DNA of 64,000 bases from Eikenella glucosivorans. GTDB taxonomy: Bacteria; Pseudomonadota; Gammaproteobacteria; Burkholderiales; Neisseriaceae. Positions 57,075 through 64,000 of this stretch are shown here, in pieces. Both the position numbers and the translations under genes were made by a program. The DNA lies in contig NZ_JACSGR010000002.1 of the NCBI RefSeq assembly GCF_016025525.2, positions 230,684 to 294,683 on the forward strand. Reading direction: 5' to 3'. The notes beneath the pieces were generated by a model. It was given only the letters and a program-made list of their open reading frames with translations. It was not told the origin of the DNA and did no database searches. How positions within the stretch are numbered: position 1 is the first letter of the stretch; each line of letters opens with the position of its first letter.

Positions 57075-57196
57075 ATTTTGGCTTGGCAGAAACGCTAACT
57101 GCGTTGAAGCTGGCGTTTTAGCTTCGCAGAAACTCCGTCTTGGCTACGCTAAGACATCGTTTTAGCTGCGCTGAAGCTTACGCTTTCAGGTAGCCT
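57075..57196. repeat. DUS-bounded repeat, tandem double copy
   Basis: Contains GCGTTGAAGCTGGCGTTTTA, GCTTCGCAGAAACTCCGTCT, TGGCTACGCTAAGACATCGT and GCGCTGAAGCTTACGCTTTC, closed by AGGTAGCCT. It has the same double layout as at 34304 and 41764, and lies between glnB and the hypothetical soluble gene. Confidence 0.72.
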
Positions 57197-57305
57197 TCAG
57201 ATATTTTCAGGTAGCCTTTATCGGCAGCGGATTTGCTGACGGCGGCCTGATTGAAAGTTTGTGTGGCGGACGGGTGGGAAATGCGTTGCTTGGTGTGCGT
57301 CCGGC

Positions 57306-57644
57306 CTACAGCGCGGCTTCGTCGCGCTCGCCGGTGCGGATGCGCACCACGCCTTCCACCGGCAGGATGAAGATTTTGCCGTCGCCGATTTTGCCGGAGT
57401 TGGCGGCTTGCACGATGGTTTCCACCGCCTGCTCCACCATGCCGTCGTCCAGCACGATTTCCAGCCGGATCTTGGGCAGGAAATCCACCGCATATTCGGC
57501 ACCGCGGTAGATTTCGGTGTGGCCTTTTTGGCGGCCGAAGCCTTTCACTTCGGTTACCGTCATGCCGGTGATGCCGATGTCGGTGAGTGCGTCGCGCACG
57601 TCGTCGAGTTTGAAGGGCTTGATGATGGCTTCGATTTTTTTCAT
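57306..57644 (-). CDS. glnB: nitrogen regulatory protein P-II
   Basis: A 112-residue trimeric signal protein that reports glutamine/2-oxoglutarate status. It starts MKKIEAIIKPFKLDDVRDAL. The T-loop holds Tyr51 in YRGAEYAVDFLPK (the uridylylation site), and the C-terminal signature GKIGDGKIFILPVEGVVRIRTGERDEAAL is spread over residues 84-112. GlnB and GlnK are not distinguishable with certainty; no amtB is adjacent, which favours glnB. ATG at 57644 was chosen on homology over one 39 bp upstream. Confidence 0.95.
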   Translation of the reverse strand: MKKIEAIIKPFKLDDVRDALTDIGITGMTVTEVKGFGRQKGHTEIYRGAEYAVDFLPKIRLEIVLDDGMVEQAVETIVQAANSGKIGDGKIFILPVEGVVRIRTGERDEAAL

Positions 57645-57749
57645 GGGCTTTGTCCTTGCGTGAACCGGCGGCAAAGCTACCACAAGCCCGCCGCGCTTTC
57701 AATCGCCGCCAGATGCCAAGAGAGCCGACAGGGCGGGGCGGATTTGGCG

Positions 57750-57755
57750 TATAAT
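57750..57755 (+). promoter_or_regulatory. -10 box of purL
   Basis: GGCGTATAATTGCGCAC has TATAAT 39 bp before the purL ATG, matching the TATAAT-xGCG context seen before bcp and tRNA-Pro. Confidence 0.55.
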
Positions 57756-57794
57756 TGCGCACTCTTGTCCATTCCTTTTCTGCGAGTCTGCACC

Positions 57795-60700
57795 ATGCCC
57801 ATCCTCTTCCTGCGCGGCGAGCGCGCCCTGTCTGATTTCCGTGTTGACAAACTGCGGCAAAAAGCCGCCGCCCTGAGGCTACCTGAAACCGAAATCCGCA
57901 GCGAATACTGGTATTTCGCCGACTGCGCCGCCGCATTGGACGCAGAAAACGCAGGACGGCTGGAAGCCCTGCTGGCCGGGCAGGTAGCAAAAAAGCTGCC
58001 GCAGTCTTCAGCCGGCCTGCACTTGTTTTTGATTACCCCGCGCCTGGGCACAATTTCCCCTTGGGCATCCAAAGCCACCGAAATCGCGCATAACTGCGGT
58101 TTGGCCGGCATCAGCCGCATCGAGCGCGGCATGGCGGTGTGGCTTTCAGGCAGCCTTTCCGAAGAGCAAAAACGCCAATGGGCGGCTTTGCTGCACGACC
58201 GCATGACCGAATCCGTGCTGCCCGATTTTCAGGTAGCCGCCAAATTGTTTGCCCACCCCGAAGCGCAAACCTTCGCCACGGTAGACGTGCTCTCCGGCGG
58301 CCGCACCGCGCTGGAGCAGGCCAACACCGAGCTCGGCCTCGCCCTCTCGCCCGATGAAATCGACTATCTGCTGGAAAACTATCAGGCTTTGAACCGCAAC
58401 CCCTCCGATGTAGAACTGATGATGTTCGCCCAAGCCAACAGCGAACACTGCCGCCACAAAATCTTCAACGCCGATTTCATCCTCAACGGCGAAAAACAGC
58501 CCAAGTCCCTCTTCCGCATGATCCGCGACACCCACGAAGCCGCGCCTGCCGGCACGGTGGTGGCCTATAAAGACAACGCCTCCATCATCGAAGGCGCCAA
58601 AATCAAACGCTTTTATCCGCACGCCGACGCCGCACAGGGCTACCGTTTCCACGAAGAAGACACGCACATCCTGATGAAGGTGGAAACGCACAACCATCCC
58701 ACGGCCATTGCCCCCTTTGCCGGCGCGGCCACCGGCGCGGGCGGCGAAATCCGCGACGAAGGCGCCACCGGCCGCGGTGCGCGCCCCAAAGCCGGCCTCA
58801 CCGGCTACACCGTTTCCAACCTCAATATCCCCGAGCTCAAACAGCCTTGGGAACACGGCTACGGCAAGCCCGCCCACATCGCCTCCCCGCTCGACATCAT
58901 GATTGAAGCCCCCATCGGCGGCGCAGCGTTCAATAACGAATTCGGCCGCCCCAACCTGTTGGGCTATTTCCGCACCTTCGAAGCCGAGTTCGACGGCCAA
59001 ATGCGCGGCTACCACAAGCCGATTATGATTGCCGGCGGCTTGGGCAACATCCAGGCCGAGCAAACGCATAAGCACGAAATCCCCGAAGGCGCACTGCTGA
59101 TTCAGCTCGGCGGGCCCGGCATGCTCATCGGCCTGGGCGGCGGCGCGGCTTCCTCGATGGACACCGGCGCCAACGATGCCGCGCTCGACTTCAACTCCGT
59201 GCAGCGCGGCAACCCCGAAATCGAACGGCGCGCGCAGGAGGTGATCGACCGCTGCTGGCAGCTGGGCGCCGCCAACCCGATTATCGCCATCCACGACGTG
59301 GGCGCGGGCGGGCTTTCCAACGCCTTCCCCGAGCTGGTGAACGATGCCGGGCGCAGCGCGGTGTTTGCCCTGCGCGACGTGCCGCTGGAAGAACACGGCC
59401 TCACCCCGCTGCAAATCTGGTGCAACGAAGCGCAGGAGCGCTATGTGCTGTCGATTCTGGAGAAAGATTTAGACACCTTCCGTCAAATCTGCGAACGCGA
59501 GCGCTGCCCCTTCGCCGTGGTCGGCACGGCCACCAACGACGGCCACTTGCAGGTGCGCGACGATTTGTTTGCCAACCATCCCGTGGATTTGCCGCTGAAC
59601 GTATTGCTCGGCAAACCGCCCAAAACCACGCGCACCGACCGCACGGTAGGGCTACCTGAAAAACCGTTTTCAGGTAGCCGCATCGGGCTGAAGGAAGCCG
59701 CCTACCGCGTGTTGCAACTGCCCGCCGTGGCCGCCAAAAACTTCCTCATCACCATCGGCGACCGCAGCGTGGGCGGCCTCACCCACCGCGATCAGATGGT
59801 CGGCCGCTGGCAAACTCCCGTGGCCGACTGCGCCGTAACCATCATGGGCTTCGACACCCACCGCGGCGAAGCCATGGCCATGGGCGAGAAGCCCGCCGTG
59901 GCGCTGTTTGACGCGCCCGCTTCGGGCAGGATGTGCCTTGGCGAAGCCGTTACCAACATCGCCGCCGCCAACATCGGCGAAATCGGCCACATCAAATTCT
60001 CCGCCAACTGGATGGCCGCCTGCGGAAATGCGGGCGAAGACGAAAAACTCTACCGCACCGTGCAGGCCGTGTCGCAGATGTGCCAGGAAATCGGCGTGAG
60101 CATCCCGGTGGGCAAAGACAGCCTGTCCATGAAAACCGTGTGGCAGGAGGGCGCGGAGAAGAAAGCCGTGGTGTCGCCTTTGAGCCTGGTGGCCACCGCC
60201 TTTGCCCCCGTGCAGGACGTGCGCAAAACCGTTACCCCCGACATCAAGCCGATGGCCGACAGCGTGCTGCTGCTGGTGGACTTGGGCTTCGGCAAAGCCC
60301 GCATGGGCGGCTCGGCGCTCACGCAGGTATATGGCGAGCTGGGCGGCGAAGCGCCCGATATCGAAGCAGGCTACCTGAAAAAGTTTTACGATGTGGTTCA
60401 GCAGCTGGTGCGGGAAGACAAGCTGCTCGCCTACCACGACCGCAGCGACGGCGGCTTGTTTGCCACGCTGGCGGAAATGGCGTTTGCCGGGCGGTGCGGG
60501 GTGGTGGCCGACATTGCCGAAACCGCCTATGCTTCACGCGCATTCCGAAAATGGGAAAGCGAACACGGCCGGGACGTGTTGGTGAAACGGGGCGATTTGT
60601 TCCAAGAATTGGTGAATCAAACCTTATTCAATGAAGAGCTTGGCGCGGTTATCCAAGTGCGCGAACAGGATTATCAGGCGGTTTTGAATTTGTTTAATAC

Positions 60701-61763
60701 CGCATTGGGCGAATGCGCTTTTGAAATCGGCTATGCGGAAACGGAAATCGACCAGATTGCCCTGTTATTCCAAGACGCACCGATATTGGAAGAATCACTC
60801 GCCGACTTGCAACGTGCCTGGCAATCCACCTCCCACCAAATCCAGCGCCTGCGCGACAACCCAGCCTGCGCCGACAGCGAATTCGCCTTGCTGGCCGATA
60901 AAGAGCGCAGCAAACTCTTTGCTGATTTGAGTTTTGATGTGAGGCAGGATATCGCCGCCCCCTATATTTCAGGTAGCCTGAAGCCCAAAATCGCCGTGCT
61001 GCGCGAGCAGGGCGTGAACGGCCACGTGGAAATGGCTGCTGCCTTCACCCGCGCCGGATTCGATGCCTACGACGTGCACATGTCCGACCTGATGGCCGGG
61101 CGCGTGAAGCTGGCCGACTTCCAAATGCTCACCGCCTGCGGCGGTTTCAGCTACGGCGACGTGCTCGGCGCAGGCGAAGGCTGGGCCAAATCCATCCTGT
61201 TCCACAGCAGGCTGCGCGACCAATTCGCCGCCTTCTTCGCCCGGGGTGACACCCTCAGCCTCGGCGTGTGCAACGGCTGCCAGATGATGAGTAACCTCGC
61301 CGAAATTATCCCCGGCGCGGAAGGCTGGCCGAAGTTCAAGCGCAACGAGAGCGAACAATTCGAAGCCCGCCTGAGCATGGTGCGCGTGGCTCCATCCCCC
61401 TCGCTGGTTTTGGCCGACATGGCCGGCAGCAGCCTGCCCGTGGTGGTGAGCCACGGCGAAGGCCGCGCCGATTTCGCCCACTTGGGGCTACCTGAGAAAC
61501 AGGTTTCAGCCGGCCTGCACACCGCCATGCAGTATATCGACGGATTGGGCCAGCCCACCCAAACCTACCCGCTCAACCCCAACGGCTCGCCGCAGGCCAT
61601 CGCCGCCGTCACCACCGCCGACGGCCGCGCCACCATCATGATGCCGCACCCCGAGCGCGTATACCGCAGCGCCCAGATGAGCTGGCTGCCCGAAGAGTGG
61701 CGCGATAGCGAATTGGCCGGCTGGTACCGCATGTTTGCCACTGCAAGGAAAGCGTTCGGCTAA
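57795..61763 (+). CDS. purL: phosphoribosylformylglycinamidine synthase
   Basis: Converts FGAR, glutamine and ATP to FGAM in purine synthesis. The 1322-residue protein is the large single-chain type. It has an N-terminal domain (to about 170), two AIR-synthase-like halves (VETHNHPTAIAPFAGAATGAGGE is split across residues 297-318; second half begins near 640), and a C-terminal glutaminase with LGVCNGCQMM and MMPHPERVYR. ATG at 57795 fits homology. The gene carries at least six in-frame DUS copies, including a facing pair at 59650-59679 (VGLPEKPFSGS) in the linker between halves. A patch at about 60590-60800 is richer in A+T than the rest. Confidence 0.96.
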   Translation: MPILFLRGERALSDFRVDKLRQKAAALRLPETEIRSEYWYFADCAAALDAENAGRLEALLAGQVAKKLPQSSAGLHLFLITPRLGTISPWASKATEIAHNCGLAGISRIERGMAVWLSGSLSEEQKRQWAALLHDRMTESVLPDFQVAAKLFAHPEAQTFATVDVLSGGRTALEQANTELGLALSPDEIDYLLENYQALNRNPSDVELMMFAQANSEHCRHKIFNADFILNGEKQPKSLFRMIRDTHEAAPAGTVVAYKDNASIIEGAKIKRFYPHADAAQGYRFHEEDTHILMKVETHNHPTAIAPFAGAATGAGGEIRDEGATGRGARPKAGLTGYTVSNLNIPELKQPWEHGYGKPAHIASPLDIMIEAPIGGAAFNNEFGRPNLLGYFRTFEAEFDGQMRGYHKPIMIAGGLGNIQAEQTHKHEIPEGALLIQLGGPGMLIGLGGGAASSMDTGANDAALDFNSVQRGNPEIERRAQEVIDRCWQLGAANPIIAIHDVGAGGLSNAFPELVNDAGRSAVFALRDVPLEEHGLTPLQIWCNEAQERYVLSILEKDLDTFRQICERERCPFAVVGTATNDGHLQVRDDLFANHPVDLPLNVLLGKPPKTTRTDRTVGLPEKPFSGSRIGLKEAAYRVLQLPAVAAKNFLITIGDRSVGGLTHRDQMVGRWQTPVADCAVTIMGFDTHRGEAMAMGEKPAVALFDAPASGRMCLGEAVTNIAAANIGEIGHIKFSANWMAACGNAGEDEKLYRTVQAVSQMCQEIGVSIPVGKDSLSMKTVWQEGAEKKAVVSPLSLVATAFAPVQDVRKTVTPDIKPMADSVLLLVDLGFGKARMGGSALTQVYGELGGEAPDIEAGYLKKFYDVVQQLVREDKLLAYHDRSDGGLFATLAEMAFAGRCGVVADIAETAYASRAFRKWESEHGRDVLVKRGDLFQELVNQTLFNEELGAVIQVREQDYQAVLNLFNTALGECAFEIGYAETEIDQIALLFQDAPILEESLADLQRAWQSTSHQIQRLRDNPACADSEFALLADKERSKLFADLSFDVRQDIAAPYISGSLKPKIAVLREQGVNGHVEMAAAFTRAGFDAYDVHMSDLMAGRVKLADFQMLTACGGFSYGDVLGAGEGWAKSILFHSRLRDQFAAFFARGDTLSLGVCNGCQMMSNLAEIIPGAEGWPKFKRNESEQFEARLSMVRVAPSPSLVLADMAGSSLPVVVSHGEGRADFAHLGLPEKQVSAGLHTAMQYIDGLGQPTQTYPLNPNGSPQAIAAVTTADGRATIMMPHPERVYRSAQMSWLPEEWRDSELAGWYRMFATARKAFG

Positions 61764-61803
61764 AGCGCAAGGCAGGGCAAAGGCTACCTGAAAACGTGAA
61801 CAC

Positions 61804-61910
61804 TATAGTGGGTTAAATTTAAATCAGGACAAGGCGACGAAGCCGCAGACAGTACAGGTAGTACGGCAAGGCGAGGCAACGCCGTACTGGTTTAAATTTA
61901 ATCCACTATA
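61804..61910. mobile_element. Correia element (CREE/NEMIS type), 107 bp
   Basis: Terminal inverted repeats TATAGTGGGTTAAATTTAAA and TTTAAATTTAATCCACTATA start and end the unit with the TA target dinucleotide. The interior (CAGGACAAGGCGACGAAGCC, GCAGACAGTAC, GTACGGCAAGGCGAGGCAAC, GCCGTACTGG) follows the short Correia form known from pathogenic Neisseria. It lies between purL and hisS, about 50 bp before the hisS -10 box. Confidence 0.92.
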
Positions 61911-61961
61911 TTTTTCAGGTAGCCTTCCGCACAGCCTTAGCCCGAACCGGCGCATATCCGC

Positions 61962-61967
61962 TATAAT
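61962..61967 (+). promoter_or_regulatory. -10 box of hisS
   Basis: CCGCTATAATCCGCAC has TATAAT, 41 bp before the hisS ATG and 52 bp after the Correia element. Confidence 0.55.
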
Positions 61968-62008
61968 CCGCACTTCCGTTTATCTTTAAGCATTCCCCAA
62001 AACAAATC

Positions 62009-63301
62009 ATGGGACAAAAAATCCAAGCTGTAAAAGGCATGAACGACCTCCTGCCGGTGGAGCAGAAAGACTTCAAGCTCACCGCCGCCTTCTGGCAGGC
62101 CTTTGAAAACACCGTGGGCGCCTGGACGCGCCGCTTCGGCTACCGCCAAATCCGCACCCCCATCGTGGAGCAGACCGGCCTGTTCGTGCGCTCCATCGGC
62201 GAAGACACCGATGTGGTGGGCAAAGAAATGTATACCTTCGCCGATTCCAACGACACCCTCAGCCTCAGCCTGCGCCCCGAAGGCACCGCCTCCTGCCTGC
62301 GCGCCGTGGTGGAGCACAACCTGCTCTACAACGGCCCGCAGAAACTTTGGTATATGGGCCCCATGTTCCGCCGCGAACGCCCGCAGAAAGGGCGCTACCG
62401 CCAGTTTCACCAAGTGGGCGTAGAAGCCCTGGGCTTCGAAGGCCCCGATATCGACGCCGAAATCATCGCCATGTGCGCCGATTTATGGCGCGAGCTCGGC
62501 ATCAGCCAATACCTCACCTTGGAAATCAACAGCCTGGGCAACCGCGAAGAGCGCGCCGCCCACCGCGCCGCCTTGGTAGGCTACCTGAAACAGCACGAAA
62601 ACCAGCTCGACGAAGACAGCCGCCGCCGCATGCACACCAACCCGCTGCGCGTGCTCGACAGCAAAAATCCCGATTTACAGGAAATCTGCAACGCCGCCCC
62701 GCGCCTGGCCGACTACCTCGGCGAAGCCTCCCGCGCCCACTACGCCGGCTTTAAAGCCCTGCTCGATGGCTTGGGTATCGCCTACGTGGAAAACCACCGC
62801 CTGGTGCGCGGGCTGGACTACTACAACCAAACCGTATTCGAATGGACCACCGACAAGCTCGGCGCGCAAGCCACCGTGTGCGGCGGCGGCCGCTACGACG
62901 GCCTGATCGAAGAGCTCGGCGGCAAGCCTGCCCCTTCCATCGGCTTTGCCATGGGCGTGGAACGCCTGCTGCTCCTGGTGCGCGAATACGGCAGCTTTCA
63001 GGCCGACGCCGCGCCCGATATTTATGTGGTGCACCACGGCGGCGACACCCTGTTGGCCAGTATGCGCTATGCCGCTGCCGCCCGCGCCGCCGGCTTCAGC
63101 GTATTGCAGCACTCCGGCAGCCAAAAGCTGGCGGCGCAAATGAAAAAGGCCGACGCCTCCGGTGCCAAAGTGGCGCTGATTGTGGGCGAGGGAGAGCTGG
63201 CAGAAGGCACAGTGAGCCTGAAAGACATGCAGCAGGGGCGCGGGCAGGTGGGCGTGCCGGCTGCGGATTTGCTTAAACAACTGAATGAATGGATAAACTA
63301 A
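62009..63301 (+). CDS. hisS: histidyl-tRNA synthetase
   Basis: Charges tRNA-His. The 430-residue class II enzyme starts IQAVKGMNDLLP and has motif 2 (RPQKGRYRQFHQVGVEALG), the histidine signatures LVRGLDYYNQTVFEW and GGGRYDGLIEELGG, motif 3 GFAMGVERL and a C-terminal anticodon domain. One in-frame DUS (GYLK) lies near residue 193 in the insertion domain. The next gene starts directly after its stop, as in other proteobacteria where hisS is followed by yfgM-like and bamB genes. Confidence 0.97.
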   Translation: MGQKIQAVKGMNDLLPVEQKDFKLTAAFWQAFENTVGAWTRRFGYRQIRTPIVEQTGLFVRSIGEDTDVVGKEMYTFADSNDTLSLSLRPEGTASCLRAVVEHNLLYNGPQKLWYMGPMFRRERPQKGRYRQFHQVGVEALGFEGPDIDAEIIAMCADLWRELGISQYLTLEINSLGNREERAAHRAALVGYLKQHENQLDEDSRRRMHTNPLRVLDSKNPDLQEICNAAPRLADYLGEASRAHYAGFKALLDGLGIAYVENHRLVRGLDYYNQTVFEWTTDKLGAQATVCGGGRYDGLIEELGGKPAPSIGFAMGVERLLLLVREYGSFQADAAPDIYVVHHGGDTLLASMRYAAAARAAGFSVLQHSGSQKLAAQMKKADASGAKVALIVGEGELAEGTVSLKDMQQGRGQVGVPAADLLKQLNEWIN

Positions 63302-63931
63302 ATGGCCGCATACGATTTAAAAGACCAAGAGGAAATTGAGAATTTCAAATATTTCTGGCGCAGCTGGGGGCGCTGGCTGTTTGCCCTGCTCGTGATCGCC
63401 GCCATCGGCTATTTCGGCTGGGTGCTGTACCGCAGCCACCAGCGCAGCGTGGGCAGCGAAGCCGTGGCCGTGTTCGACCAGTGGGCGGAAAACCAGCAGG
63501 CCGGCAAGCCCGCCGAAGCCGCCAAACTGCTCTCGCAGCTGCAAAGCGATTATTCCGGCAGCGTATCTGCCGCGCAGGCCACCCTGATCCAGGCCGGCGC
63601 TGCTTTCGACCAAGGCAAATACGACGAAGCCGCCGGCCACCTGAACTGGGTGCTGAAATACCATCAAGACCCGCTCATCCGCGCCCTAGCCATCCAGCGC
63701 CTGGCCACCGTGCAGCTGCAGCAGCAGAAATATGATGACGCGCTCGCCACCTTGGCCATGCCCGCCGATGAAGCCTATGCCGGCATCCTGCTCGAAACCA
63801 AGGGCGACGTGTATGCCGCGCAAGGCAAACGCAGCGAAGCCGCCGCCGCCTACAAGCAGGCGCTCGACAAACTGCCGCAAGATGATGAAGCGCGCCAGTT
63901 TTTGCAGCTGAAGATCGACCAGATGGGCTAA
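63302..63931 (+). CDS. YfgM-like tetratricopeptide membrane protein
   Basis: A 209-residue protein with a short cytoplasmic N-terminus (MAAYDLKDQEEIENFKYFW), one transmembrane helix near residues 26-46 (LFALLVIAAIGYFGWVLY), then a periplasmic TPR-like domain with repeated QAGKPAEAAKLL, FDQGKYDEAAGHL and AAYKQALDKLPQDDEA units. YfgM in E. coli is a periplasmic chaperone partner at the Sec translocon. The position directly after hisS (ATG adjoins the hisS stop) supports the assignment; bamB would be expected further right. Confidence 0.9.
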   Translation: MAAYDLKDQEEIENFKYFWRSWGRWLFALLVIAAIGYFGWVLYRSHQRSVGSEAVAVFDQWAENQQAGKPAEAAKLLSQLQSDYSGSVSAAQATLIQAGAAFDQGKYDEAAGHLNWVLKYHQDPLIRALAIQRLATVQLQQQKYDDALATLAMPADEAYAGILLETKGDVYAAQGKRSEAAAAYKQALDKLPQDDEARQFLQLKIDQMG

Positions 63932-63949
63932 ACGACAGATTCGAAAGCG

Positions 63950-63998
63950 AAGCGGCTGTTGCCAGACGGGGAATCCCGTTGGCAACAGCCGCTTTTGG
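63950..63998 (+). terminator. intrinsic terminator after the hisS operon
   Basis: AAGCGGCTGTTGCCA (63950-63964) pairs perfectly with TGGCAACAGCCGCTT (63980-63994); an inner ACGGG/CCCGT stem closes on a GAAT loop. T residues follow. This is the strongest stem in the window and is not DUS-based. Confidence 0.88.
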
Positions 63999-64000
63999 TT

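Overview
The window is 64 kb of a betaproteobacterial chromosome, almost certainly Eikenella or a close relative. The main evidence is the 12-mer AGGCTACCTGAA (reverse TTCAGGTAGCCT), which recurs about once per half kilobase by rough reading. This is the Eikenella dialect of the neisserial DNA uptake sequence (DUS). Gene order (rpsA-ihfB, metX-metW, cysG-H-D-N-J-I, hisS-yfgM-like) and a Correia-type element at 61804-61910 also point to Neisseriaceae. Most of the window is GC-rich housekeeping sequence. There are two tRNA genes, no rRNA, and no CRISPR array, prophage or complete insertion sequence that I could see.

Layout. 1-3722: the right end of a small acyl-carrier-protein/ketosynthase cluster (ABC-2 permease end, ACP, unknown protein, ketosynthase, ketosynthase-like partner, DUF4926 protein). 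3.8-9.8 kb: aspA, a spermidine-synthase-like gene, a lipoprotein, an M48 membrane protease and cmk. 9.9-16.3 kb: rpsA-ihfB, a nitroreductase, bcp-ogt-xerD, rppH-trpC. 16.3-24.3 kb: guaA, a metallo-beta-lactamase-fold hydrolase, a MliC-type lipoprotein, glmU, small exported proteins and an MFS pump. 24.5-28.9 kb: a HAD phosphatase, fba, metX-metW and a small unknown gene.

29.1-38.1 kb is a complete assimilatory sulfate reduction block. CysD/CysN make APS, CysH (an Fe-S APS reductase by its cysteines) makes sulfite, CysJ/CysI make sulfide, and CysG supplies siroheme to CysI. No CysC is present in the block, and none is needed if CysH uses APS. 38.2-46.6 kb: an AT-rich lipoprotein gene of likely foreign origin, dinG, a VanZ-like protein, tRNA-Pro, tyrS, rng and mscL. 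46.7-54.3 kb: a small HAD protein, a PfkB sugar kinase, a 58-residue exported protein, ychF, ispB, a DUF441 protein, tRNA-Arg and ppc. 54.3-57.0 kb: an overlapping two-gene unit whose larger product joins an isoprenylcysteine-methyltransferase-like domain, a PAP2/AUR1-like domain and an Lgt-like domain. 57.3-64.0 kb: glnB, purL, the Correia element, hisS and a YfgM-like protein, ending in a strong terminator.

The least explained items are: (i) the three-domain membrane protein and its soluble partner; (ii) the ketosynthase cluster at the left edge; (iii) a family of roughly 80-bp intergenic repeats bounded by DUS, one copy of which lies in frame inside the M48 protease gene; (iv) an inverted-repeat element in the ispB leader with a Correia-like core but different ends; (v) DUS copies used as stop codons, terminators and protein-coding sequence.
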